A DNA stretch of 64,000 nt from Paenibacillus elgii NBRC 100335 (GTDB taxonomy: Bacteria; Bacillota; Bacilli; Paenibacillales; NBRC-103111): the NCBI RefSeq assembly GCF_004000865.1, contig NZ_BIMB01000029.1:1-64000 (forward strand). The letters are read 5' to 3'. Below the pieces are notes generated by a model that was given only the letters and a program-made list of their open reading frames with translations, was not told the DNA's origin and did no database searches. Below, one piece after another: positions 41,022 to 51,300 of the stretch. The translations under genes and the position numbers were made by a program. The first letter of the stretch is position 1; each line of letters begins with the position of its first letter.

Positions 41022-42753
41022 AATGGAGATGTTCCTAACCCGCTCTGGCGTCACCGATCGCAGCGGCATGGCCGATCATATCGCCGCTTGCTCCGATTGT
41101 CAGCGATTGAAAAACGCTCTTTTAGAGGAACAGGAGCAGTGGGCCCGGGAAATGTATGCGGAAACACTGCCGGAATCATTCACGGATCAAGTCATGTCCG
41201 CGCTCCGGGACGAAGAAATCGAGCCGGTGACGCCCACACCGATGACTGAACGGGCAGGCCGTGTGGCGGTGAAGCGCAGCCGGAAAATCTGGTGGGTCAC
41301 AGTAGGCGTAGCTTCTATCCTCGTGCTGCTGAGCGTGGCGTCCTTCTATTCGATACCGACGGTCGCTGAAATCATCCGATCTTTATTTTCACGCAATCAT
41401 GTGGATATCGGCTTGCTGCGGGCGCAGGAATTCGGTTTGGTACAGCATCCGAACATTAAAATAAAAGACAAAGGCTACACGCTCAAGATCGATGAGGCTG
41501 TTGCCGACCCTACCCGTGTTATTGTGGCGCTGCAACTGTTCGGCCCGGACGGAAAGCATGAGCGGGATCGCTTAAGACTCTCGGAAGAAGGAAGCCGTAT
41601 TGTCGTTAAGGACGAGAAGGGGAAAGTGATTGGAAAATTATACGATATGGGGGCGACGAACGACTTTTATTATCTCGTTGCGTTTTTTCCGGAGCCCATT
41701 CAATCGAATCGTATCACGATCGAGGGACAGATCGGCATAATAGATGGAGATCCGTGGGACAAGGGATTTCCTGCTATTAAAGGAAACTGGAACTTCGAAT
41801 TCCCGATCGATATGACGGAGGCGCAGAAACAAACGAGGATTACTGAATTGCAGGGAGAATATACTTCTCCGGGCGGCATGACGGTTCGCTTAAAGCGGCT
41901 AACTCGTATGGTGCAGGGCGTTCGCTTGGAGTTGGATACAGAGCTCAGTCCGGAGGCGTTGGTCCGGTCTCCGGGAGACTTATGGCAGAAGCAGGAGCTG
42001 ATGTTTCATTTTGAGGACGCGGCAGGCAGCGAAATTCATAGCGTGAATGCGAGAAAATTTCCGCGCAGGGATAGTTTGATGACTCTATCGCACATTCCCG
42101 GTGACAAGCCCGGACTGATGCACTTAAGCTACACGTTTAAATATTTGCCGGAGGACCAGCCATACCGGTTCGTCCTCGACGGTTATTCGGTGGCTGAGCG
42201 GGACGGCGCGTCGGTGAGCTTTGCACCTGCCCGTTTGCAGGAGGAACCGGTGTTTTTCCGTGCGGACGGCGACGATATCCGGTTGAAAGGTTTTACGATC
42301 GAGCAACCGCCGAATACGAACGGTGAAGAAACGGAAGGCGTGCTGCATGTCGATGGGGAGTTCTGGAATGAATTTTCGTATGACGATTGGGCGGCACGGG
42401 ATTCTGAGGGCAAAGAATACCGAGTTTCGATGCGTGGGGCTTCGAGTTCGAAGGGATCAGGATGGAAGGATGGGACGATCGAACTGGGAGAGGACTATGA
42501 GTTCCGAATCCCCGGTATGCTGACCGTGCCGGAACGGCTTACCCTGATTCGCAACGTTGTGAATAAACGATACGTCAACGTTGACTGGTTGGTTGAGATG
42601 AATAGGAGCCCGGAGAACTATAATAAAGAAGGCCTTGTAGGCTCCATCCAGCAATTTGGCGACCTTAACTTACATATCGGGCGGAATGAAGAGGCAAAAG
42701 GACAGCGGAGGAAGCTGTCCTTTTTACTTGGAATCAGACTTATTCGATGTTGA
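40999..42753 (+). CDS. Transmembrane anti-sigma factor with large extracellular domain (DUF4179-like)
   Basis: A 584-residue membrane protein. The N-terminal cytoplasmic part has a zinc-finger anti-sigma motif, HIAACSDC (HxxxCxxC, residues about 27-34), for holding the sigma factor encoded just upstream. One membrane helix (WWVTVGVASILVLLSVASFY, about 97-116) leads to a long extracellular region with DUF4179/DUF5643-like features, probably a stress sensor. AAGGAGGGG precedes the ATG. The final 18 residues run through a perfect rho-independent terminator (42697-42725), which suggests the frame originally ended earlier. Confidence 0.85.
   Translation: MKCLGRDEMEMFLTRSGVTDRSGMADHIAACSDCQRLKNALLEEQEQWAREMYAETLPESFTDQVMSALRDEEIEPVTPTPMTERAGRVAVKRSRKIWWVTVGVASILVLLSVASFYSIPTVAEIIRSLFSRNHVDIGLLRAQEFGLVQHPNIKIKDKGYTLKIDEAVADPTRVIVALQLFGPDGKHERDRLRLSEEGSRIVVKDEKGKVIGKLYDMGATNDFYYLVAFFPEPIQSNRITIEGQIGIIDGDPWDKGFPAIKGNWNFEFPIDMTEAQKQTRITELQGEYTSPGGMTVRLKRLTRMVQGVRLELDTELSPEALVRSPGDLWQKQELMFHFEDAAGSEIHSVNARKFPRRDSLMTLSHIPGDKPGLMHLSYTFKYLPEDQPYRFVLDGYSVAERDGASVSFAPARLQEEPVFFRADGDDIRLKGFTIEQPPNTNGEETEGVLHVDGEFWNEFSYDDWAARDSEGKEYRVSMRGASSSKGSGWKDGTIELGEDYEFRIPGMLTVPERLTLIRNVVNKRYVNVDWLVEMNRSPENYNKEGLVGSIQQFGDLNLHIGRNEEAKGQRRKLSFLLGIRLIRC
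42697..42725 (+). terminator. Terminator inside the 3' end of the anti-sigma gene
   Basis: AAAGGACAGC and GCTGTCCTTT form a perfect 10-bp stem followed by further Ts. It lies 28 bases before the stop codon of the reading frame it should terminate. Confidence 0.8.
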
Positions 42754-42866
42754 AGCTGTGACGAGTATGAAGATGGATTTGTCGGCTTGGAAGAGAAGAC
42801 TGAGGGGCTGGATCGTATTTTAGTGAACTATATCTTCATGGTAGCCGGACCCGTTGGCTGTGGGCA

Positions 42867-43061
42867 CCAAAATAGAGGAACTCCGATTCGCTAGTCGCAG
42901 GCCCATATCTTCAGGAAAAATATAGAGGAACATACGTTAGCTATCCATGTCGAAAATAGTTTGTTGTGCCTCAAAAGGGAGCAATAGCGCATCGCAGTTC
43001 CTTTAAATGTTGCCAAAGGCGGTCGGTGAAACCCATAGCTCACTACAGTTCCTCTATTTGG
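42867..43061. repeat. Interspersed TAGAGGAAC repeat block
   Basis: The gene-free stretch 42754-43199 contains copies of one short motif in both directions: CCAAAATAGAGGAACT (42867), ATAGAGGAAC (42922), a partial AGTTCCTTTA (42996) and AGTTCCTCTATTTGG (43047). The outer two form a near-perfect 15-bp inverted repeat. It looks like an intergenic repeat family rather than coding DNA. Confidence 0.55.
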
Positions 43062-43076
43062 CACGCATGACTTATG

Positions 43077-43174
43077 GCGTATGGTGCGCATATAGCGTAT
43101 GGAGCATCAAGTGTATGGTGTATATAGCATGTGGTGCATCTGGTGTATGGTGCATATAACCTATGGTGTAAATA
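43077..43174. repeat. Six-unit tandem repeat, period 16 bp
   Basis: Six imperfect copies of a GTGTATGGTGCATATA-like unit follow each other (one of 18 bases, five of 16). There are no spacers, so it is a minisatellite, not a CRISPR array. Reading frames across it give only low-complexity His/Tyr/Ala-rich peptides. Confidence 0.7.
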
Positions 43175-43199
43175 CAGCCGCAAGTTCATATAAGGGATG

Positions 43200-43634
43200 T
43201 TACAGCCGGTGGTGATCCGCCCGCCAAGTCCGGACCGCTTTCTTGATGTCATCGGGCTGCATGTTTTCTTCTGCCGCTTTGTGGCATAGCTCCGGGTACT
43301 CCTGATCGCCGGCGAATCGCAAAGCGATGATTTGTCGAAGCGATAATCGGGGATCGATCGGCTTGCCGGTCAGGATAAAGTGCCGGAGCTGCTCTTCCGC
43401 CCGAATCGCCCGGTCTTGAGCCTTGAGCGCATACGTCCGCACCAGCATGACCAAGATGGCGGCGATGACGCTCAGCCCGAGAAGAAGCAGTGCGGTGGAC
43501 ACGTCTTCTCCCGCTATCAGGGAACGGACGGCATAAATCACGGCGCCGATGAGAACGATCAAAGTTAGCCAAAGAAGCACGAAATGGAACAGTGGATCCA
43601 ATTTGCGGTGGTTGGCGTACTGTTGGGTTTCCAA
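43200..43634 (-). CDS. DUF6526-like two-helix membrane protein
   Basis: A 144-residue protein opening TQQYANHRKLDPLFHFVLLWL and carrying two membrane helices (about 17-38 and 47-66), then a basic, helical cytoplasmic domain with RAIRAEEQLRHFILTGKPIDP and LRFAGDQEYPEL. It resembles DUF6526, a family of unknown function in Bacillales and Bacteroidetes. The start is a TTG with GGGAGG 9 bases upstream. It is alone on its strand between tandem repeats and a divergent DNA-repair gene. Confidence 0.7.
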   Translation of the reverse strand: METQQYANHRKLDPLFHFVLLWLTLIVLIGAVIYAVRSLIAGEDVSTALLLLGLSVIAAILVMLVRTYALKAQDRAIRAEEQLRHFILTGKPIDPRLSLRQIIALRFAGDQEYPELCHKAAEENMQPDDIKKAVRTWRADHHRL

Positions 43635-43763
43635 ACGATTTTCCTCCCGTAGTCAGGTTAGTTTTATTGTATAACCGGCTGCAACAATTTACCATACCCT
43701 TGGTTGCTTGCTTGTCCGCTTTTTTGTAAAGTGAAGAAAATAACGATACTGGAGGTTGTTTTC

Positions 43764-44459
43764 TTGGCTTACGCGACTCCCGATTATGCCGAACGTTTGC
43801 AAACCCATATGCGATCCCATGCGAACCCGGAATTGGCAGGTCCGATGCAGGCATATATGCGCGATCAATTCGCTTTTCTGGGGATCAAATCGCCTGCACG
43901 TACGGCGCTGGTCCGGCAGTTTCTTCAAGAGAACGGCGTGCCGGAAAACGGGGAATTGGATAAAACGGTCCGGGTATTATGGGTGCAGCCGGAACGCGAA
44001 TTCCAGTATGCGGCGCTAACGCTGCTCGGGAAAACAAGCAAGACTGCGGATGCCTCCCGCATCGAGCTTGTGGAAGAGCTCATAACGACCAAATCGTGGT
44101 GGGATACGGTGGATGAATTGGCGGGACATGCGGTAGGGGAATTGTTCACCCGGTTTCCCGAGCTGATTCCGGTCCATACGCAAAGATGGATGGCTTCGGA
44201 TTCGATGTGGCTTCAGCGGACAGCGTTACTGTTCCAGCTTCGCTACAAGAAGCGAACGGATGCGGCTTTACTCTTTGAGCTGATCCGGCAATGCGCGGAC
44301 TCGAAGGAGTTTTTCATCCGAAAAGCGATCGGCTGGGCGCTCCGGGAATATTCCAAAACGGACGAAGCGGCGGTCCGCAGGTTCGTTGCCGAAACCGCGC
44401 TATCGCCGCTTAGTATCCGTGAAGCGCTCAAATATGTGGATCGGCGAAAGCCGCAATAA
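43764..44459 (+). CDS. AlkD-like DNA alkylation repair protein
   Basis: A 231-residue all-helical HEAT-like protein of the DNA-alkylation-repair glycosylase family, which removes alkylated purines (3-methyladenine, 7-methylguanine) without flipping the base. Family strings are PMQAYMRDQFAFLGIKSPAR near the N-terminus, TTKSWWDTVDELAGHAVGE with the conserved Trp and Asp, MWLQRTALLFQL and FIRKAIGWALREYSK. The start is a TTG with TGGAGG upstream; an earlier in-frame start has no ribosome site. It converges on the nitroreductase gene, with 1 base between the stops. Confidence 0.87.
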   Translation: MAYATPDYAERLQTHMRSHANPELAGPMQAYMRDQFAFLGIKSPARTALVRQFLQENGVPENGELDKTVRVLWVQPEREFQYAALTLLGKTSKTADASRIELVEELITTKSWWDTVDELAGHAVGELFTRFPELIPVHTQRWMASDSMWLQRTALLFQLRYKKRTDAALLFELIRQCADSKEFFIRKAIGWALREYSKTDEAAVRRFVAETALSPLSIREALKYVDRRKPQ

Positions 44460-44460
44460 C

Positions 44461-45195
44461 CTATTCCAGCTTAAAGCCCCGGGCCTCCAAGAAGCCTCGT
44501 ATATGCGCACGCACCGGCTGCCGGAATTTGTCCGCTATCCCCCTGGACCATGTGGTCACCGTTTTTCCTCCGGTTCTCGTCCGGTAATATTCCTGCATCG
44601 TCTCGTCGTACGTTGTGACCTGTTGCCGTACATCGTCCGCTTGATAACCATTATAGTGCAAAACGGCTTGCTTCGGCAGCCGCGGGCGAGCCGAAGGCTC
44701 TTGATCAGGTACACCGATACACATGCCGAACACCGGATAGACGAGCTCGGGCAGCTGGAGTAGCCGGCTTACGTCCTCTGGGGCGCTGCGGATTCCGCCA
44801 ATGTACACGATCCCGAATCCGAGTGATTCGGCGGCTACCGCGGCATTTTGCGCAGCAAGCGCCGCATCGACGGTGGCGACGATGAAGCTTTCCGTATTTT
44901 GATGGAATGTTTCGCCGTTCAGCTCGGTCGCTTCGCGGAGCCGGTACAAATCTGCACAGAATACAAGGAACAGACCGGAATGCTCGACATAGGCCTGATT
45001 TCCGGCGAACCGGGCCAGCTCCCGCTTTTTCTCCGGGTCGGTCACGGCAATGATGCTGTAGGCTTGGACATTGCTTGAAGTCGAGGCCATTTGAGCAGAA
45101 GCGACGATGGCGTCGATGTGTTCCGGCTGCAGTGGAACGTCCTTGAATTTGCGGATGGAGCGGTGGCTTTGGAGCAGGTCAATTACGGCGTTCAT
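44461..45195 (-). CDS. NADPH-dependent nitroreductase (NfsA/FRP type)
   Basis: A 244-residue flavoenzyme of the oxygen-insensitive nitroreductase group. N-terminal HRSIRKFKD binds FMN; ASTSSNVQAYSIIAVTD, ESLGFGIVYIGGIRS and YPVFGMCIGVPDQEP are family segments, and the basic C-terminal region (TTWSRGIADKFRQPVRAHI) fits the NfsA branch that uses NADPH. It reduces nitro compounds, quinones or flavins. GGAGGTG lies 9 bases before the chosen ATG; an in-frame TTG four codons earlier overlaps that site. It is downstream of the giant secreted-protein gene but separated by a terminator. Confidence 0.87.
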   Translation of the reverse strand: MNAVIDLLQSHRSIRKFKDVPLQPEHIDAIVASAQMASTSSNVQAYSIIAVTDPEKKRELARFAGNQAYVEHSGLFLVFCADLYRLREATELNGETFHQNTESFIVATVDAALAAQNAAVAAESLGFGIVYIGGIRSAPEDVSRLLQLPELVYPVFGMCIGVPDQEPSARPRLPKQAVLHYNGYQADDVRQQVTTYDETMQEYYRTRTGGKTVTTWSRGIADKFRQPVRAHIRGFLEARGFKLE

Positions 45196-45235
45196 GAATG
45201 GTTGCACCTCCGGATGGTATGGAATGTTGTGAATA

Positions 45236-45258
45236 GGAAAGACCCCCTGTCGGGGGTC
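45236..45258 (-). terminator. Terminator of the giant protein operon
   Basis: On the minus strand GACCCCC pairs with GGGGGTC around GACA, followed by TTTCC, 135 bases after the stop at 45393. Confidence 0.55.
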
Positions 45259-45392
45259 TCCAGCAGACTGGTTGACATGCTACCTTAAATTGTAAATGTT
45301 TAGATTCGTATCGTCAAACCGAGCGGAAAACGTGCGGCTATACTCGTGCCGACGCTTATTTTTTAGAGACAAGCGAACGAAAATGCTCGCTA

Positions 45393-48300
45393 TCAATGCC
45401 GGATCTGATTGACGATCACATCATACATGCTGCCTTGAATTTTGACCGGCACATCGTCGGTCTGAACCAATCCGTTACTCCAATGCACGCGGAACCGGAA
45501 CGTGTAGGTTTGGCCGTTACGCAGCGATTGGGCATGGTCCGGATTGACCAGCTGTCCGTTGAAGCGAATGCGGTCGGAGGAGTCAAGCTTGACTTGCTCG
45601 CCGGTTTCCAGAAGCGTCGCATCGACCGACTGCGGCTTGGTTGCGCTGGTGCCGGTATCGGTCACCGTCGCCGACAGCTCGAACGCTTCCCCTGCCCAAA
45701 AGACGTCGGCAGCCCGAGGCTTGCCCGGGTGCTTCTCGTTCCACAACAGCCGGTAGCTTTCCCACTCCGGCGTATGCGTGACATAGCCCTTAATCGACAG
45801 CGGCAATACGACCAACGAATAGATCTGACTGAACGTTCCGCCCTTGCCGTCGTTGAGGGATAGCCGCAAGGAGTAATTTCCTTGAGGCAGCGGCCCGTAG
45901 GTGAACGTCTTGCTTTGGCCGGACGGAACGCCGCTCCATTGCTGAATGATTCCGAATGCGCCACCGTTCAAGCTGCTTTCCACCGTGACGTCGATCGCAT
46001 CGCCGTCCGGGTCGGAGACAGATACGGTGAATACCGGTGTGTCGTGCTCGTAAATCGGCGTGACAAACGTAATATTTCCCGTCGGAGGGCGGTTGGTCAG
46101 CAGCCATGTCGGTGCAGACCATGCCGACCATACAAATCCGTCAAAAGTGCGCGCTCGAACCTGAACTTTGGCTCCTGCCGGCAGCGGATGGTCCTTAGGA
46201 ACGGAGACGCTTTGTACGGACACTTGCCCTTGAAGGTGTTGCCCTTGTTCTCCCGTATCGTAGAGCACGGTATTTCCCGCTTCATTGATGAATTGGACCT
46301 GATATTTCGTGAACGTCGTATTTAGGTCCGGGTCGCTTTGCGTGAATGAAACGGTCGGCGTTGGGCTCATCGGCGTCGGATTCGCTTGCGTTCCGGAAGG
46401 AACGTTCATCGTCACGGTCGGCGTCATGTTGATGTAGAACCATACGGTGTTGCTCCATTCGGACCATAGGTTCGGATCGTCGTCGGTGACCTTCATCCGT
46501 GCTTGCAAAGGAACGCCTGTCGGCAGGTCCGTCGGCACTTGGAAGCTGTTCGATGTTGCCGTGGTGTTCTGATACGCATTCCATCCGGTATTGTAGACCA
46601 TGCCGCCGGTCTCGCTCAAAATTTCGATGTACATTTTCGTATAGTAGTTCTTCTGGCCATCCGATTGAACCCAAGCAATCGCCGGTCGCTTGTTATCCAG
46701 AATGAGCGTTGGGTTATAGGCGTCAGGTCCGTTCGGATTCGTAATAACAACGCTGGGTGCCGAATTGATGACCATCCATCCGATATTGGACCATTCCGTC
46801 CAATAGTACGGATTTTGCGCGCGCACCCGTACCTGATACAGCTCGCCGCGGATCAAATCCGTCATCACTTGCCACGAAGCCGTACTATGGGGCGACGCAT
46901 TCTGACTTGTTTCCCCGCTGCTGATGACGAGACTTCCTTGCGAATCCATGACTTGAACCTCGTACCCCGTAAACAAGTGGCCTGCCGGGTCATCCTGCTT
47001 CCAATGGATCGTCGGTCTCGTTCCGTGCTCCAGCGTAGGATTATCTCGCGTTCCGGTCGGATACGTGAGCTGGATCGTCGGTTTTGGAATTTCAGGGACG
47101 TTGCCTTTGAGCTGAATCGAAGCGGTGGCGGGGTAAGATTTTGCCCCGTACTCGTCGATGACCTGTAAATACACGGTATAAAGTCCCGGCTTTTTTGGTC
47201 TCGTCAGCTTTTCAGCGACAAAATTACCGTCGGGGTCGACATAGCCGTACTCCCGGGAAACGATCCCGCGCATGCTGCAATAATCGTAGCCCGTCACATC
47301 GGGTGCGCTGCATCGTGCCGGGTCCCAAGCCGCCCGATTCGGATCGAACCGGTCGGGATCGTAGGACGTATCGTTCCAGGCGACCGTGCCGTCCCCGTTC
47401 TCCGTGAGGGTGAACTGCGCGATCGGCCTGCGGTGAACGATCAATCTTTTCTGGAACGTATTGGACCATTTGCGGTATTGATCGAATACCATGCTCGCCC
47501 ATAAATAGTTCCGGTTCGGATCGTCCTGCGCCCGCAGCGTGAGCAGATAGACGCCGACGGCGTCAAATGTTTGCTGCGGAGCGTCGAACGTTTTCCCGTT
47601 CAGCGCAGACAGTCCCTGATTGTTTAGGAACTTCGGCGTATGTGTAACCCCCCAGCGGAAATTGCCGGCCATCGGATCGTTTTCCGGATCTTCGAACAGA
47701 ATGCTTTTATACCGGACGTTAGCAGATGCCGAACCATTCTCCCATATGGCGTAGTCGGACATCCAATCCCGGCGATCCTGATTCTGTTTAACGGAAATGG
47801 CCGCAAAAGTGACAAACGATTTGTCCGTAAAAGGCCCCATTTTTCCATCTGTGAATGTGGCGTCCTGTACCTCAAACACCGGCACGCCGTTCATGAATAC
47901 TTGAATGTTATCGCCCGACAAGCTGATCTTGAACAAATTGTCCGTGTTATCGAACGGCCACGCTTGACTACGCAGTACGGTTCGGCTGCCGCCGACATAA
48001 CGGCTTAGATAGAGCGTGGAACCGTCTGTCTCCAGACTGTACCGGTTTGTCGGATCAAGCATGCGGAACGAAAATCCGCTTAGGCTCGTATCCTCGTTCG
48101 GACTCGCCATTTTCATTCGGAACGTAATGTCCGTATCCCGGTAGCTGTCCGGAGAAACGAACTGGCCGAGAACAAACCCTTTCCGTAGTACCGGATCTTG
48201 ATCCAAAGGACCGCTTTCGAGATACATGTACTTATCGGTTTCCGTGAAGTAATAGCCATTGCCCGTTTGTCTTTTTACCGTATTGTACATCCCCAAAAAC

Positions 48301-51300
48301 AGGCCGTCCCCTACATAAAATCCGCCTAAGTAATTGTCTCCCCGCTCTTGTTCATTCGATGCTTCATTCAATAATTCGCCCTCATGAACATTGAAGCGGC
48401 TGCATTTTCCATCCGTCCCCCAGGAGCAACCACCCCCTCCGCCATTGAATCCTCCACCCGGAGTTACGCCAACTGTGTACGGGTAGTTGTATGGAACAGG
48501 TCCGTCCGATACCGCGCCGGTGTCCATATTCACGTATTGTCCGAAGCTGTGGTGGTCGCCACGACCGTTCATAAGATCCATATTCGTGTAACTGCGGGTC
48601 AGCAAGGTCCGGTTATATGGATTTACAACGAGCGCCGTAAAATTGTTGTAAAGCATTTCTCCACCCATTGACGTGTTGGAAGGGTAGAACCAGTCCATAC
48701 CCGCCAATCTGGCGGTCCATCCCATGCTCAAGTCGTTATTGATGCGCAGCAGATACACGCCGATCGGAGCATCTTCGTTATATCGTCTGTCAATTTTGAT
48801 GTACCCGTCGGCCCGATCGCAAGAACGCTTGATGTAAGTGTAAAACTCCCCGTCCGGCCCTTTCCATAGCCCGTTTAGATCACTGTATCTACATTGGTAG
48901 TCTTCGACATACTGCTCAGGAACCGGGCGCCCCAGCATCGTATTATAATATTTTCGTTGATATTTAATCGTGCTGTCCGGGAACGATTGTCCGCCTCTTC
49001 TGACTTCCTGGAGCTGCGGATTAATCTCGACGAACCCAATAGCAGAAGCCCCATTACTAGAGTTCTTCTGATACACGATGACCAGGCTTTCGCCTTTTGT
49101 CATCAGCGAGAACGTCTTCCGTCCGACATAATCCTTTTCATCAACCGACATTCCGAGTACTTCCCAGCCGCTCTTGAGCGGATTGTCCTTATTGCTCGAA
49201 AGCAGCTTACCGGTATACGCATCGTATGCCTCAATCATAAAGGAGTTGTTGGCCTTGCCGACGCCACACGTCCAGCTTCTCGAACCATCGTCGTTGCGGC
49301 AAGTGGTGAAGTAGTCATACATTTTGATGTTCGAAACCTTGTAGATGATTCCGCCTGCGACCTCATACTTCACAGAACCTTGATACTCGCTCTCCAAGTA
49401 TACTTCTTTCGTATAAGTAGGCCCATTCGGGGAATCCCGGAACGGTACGGCGACAGTATACTTGTCCGGCGTAAGGATAAAATCATACGGGTCCCGATCC
49501 CATAGATGAAACAGGTTGTTAGCTGAATTGTTCCATTTTCTACTGTACTGCGGCAGCTTCTTTTTATTAAAGGCGTACAGCTTCGAGCCCTCGTCAAAAT
49601 AAAGATACGTTTTGTTCGTACGTACGAGCGAATTGAACTTCGCCGGAGCATATCCGGGTACATACGTCCTCGCATCCGGGTCCCAGATCGTTGATGGGAC
49701 TAAGATGGGGGTACTGGTCAGCGTGGGTCTACCGCCAACCCACTGATAAACCGTACCTTTATACGAGCTGACAAAGTTTGCGCCGAACCCGAGGTCCGGC
49801 CATAGGAACGTTCCGAAAACGTTGGTAGGTCCCTGTGGTGGACTATCTCGCTTGATGATGTTTTCCTGACGCTCCATTTCTCTTCCCAAGCCCGCCCGCA
49901 GGATGGCGTTGCCCTCGGCAGCCCACCGGTAAACATAGTTATTGATCCGGTTATTCGTGTTCGTATCGAACAGAGCCCACGAATTTACGATCGTATAGGC
50001 ATTAAACATAATGGGCGGATTCATGCCTGGCTGATCGTTCTGCCCTTCGACGGCAAAGGAAACGTGCGGCGCATTATTGACAATATCCAGCGTTCGCGGC
50101 GCTTCCGGCTGCGTATCGGATGCCATGGCGCTTTTCCCGTAGTCCTCCGTCACTTGGACATCGAATAGATATTTACCGACCATGTCGGTTTTAAATACAA
50201 GCGTGTTGTTATCGAAGGAAACGACTCTGCTGTCTGTCCCAAGGATATCCAGCCAAGGATCGTCCTGAAAACCGTTATTTGCCGCGTCGTATTTGAACCG
50301 CCATTTGACGGAAACGATCTGATCGCCGTCCGGCGAATACGATTGGTTACGGATGGTCACCGTTTGATTCCGGATACCGAGCGGCGGTACGACGATTTTG
50401 CCGACGGGAGGCAAGTCCGGATGCACAGTAATGCTGCACGTGCTGTAGCCGGTCGATGCCATGCCGGAGCTGTCTACTACTTTTGCCAGCGTGACGGTCG
50501 CGGTAACGTCCTGCAAGGTACCATTATAGTACTTATCAAGCTTGTTGACCCACAAATCCTTCGAGTGGTCGATGGTGCGTCTCGCCGGGCTCCAGCTTTT
50601 ATCCGCATGGATCGCTCCGGGAGGGATGGGACGATTTTCCTTGATCTCCGCGGGCGCGGTGCAGACTGGGATCGGATTCGGCTCCATCACAGTCAAGGAT
50701 ACGTTTTCCGTTCGCGTCCCGCCGCGCCCGTCATCCGCCGTAGCTTTCACGGAGAAGGTTCCGGGCGTATCCGCTTTGATATGATAATAGCCTTCGGCGT
50801 CGAGCGTCTTGCCCCAATCTTCGTGCAGCTGCTTCGCTATTTTTTGAATCCAAGGGTGCGTACCGGAATCAAAATCCCATTTCCATTGGATCGGATCGTT
50901 GTCCGGGTCCGAAGGTGACTTCGGGTCTGTGTACTGGTTATGAATAACGCGGACATTGACCATGTCGCCCACCAAAAAATAGTCCGGCGGATAGATCCCG
51001 TTCCGATCTTGATCGTAAAACCAGCCTGCCTGAAAATAGGGCGGTTTATTGTTCGGATCGGGGAGAACCGTTAACGGTTTTTCCTTAATCCAGTCCGTTT
51101 CGCCGCAAGAAGTTTGAATTTTCAGACTTATGTAGTTGTTACCTTCTCCAAAATAAAACGGTCTCCCGTTCGGATAGGGGAATGTGCTGTTCAGCGATTG
51201 CCCTTTCACCCGATTCGTCGACCATGTCTGGCCGTTATAATTGAACCGATATTGATGACCGAAATAGGTACAGCCTTTCGGGATTTTAAAATCAACAGGC

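Noticed and set aside
43077..43174. The tandem repeats as a CRISPR array
   Set aside because: Units are 16 bp, imperfect and adjacent without spacers, and no cas gene is present.
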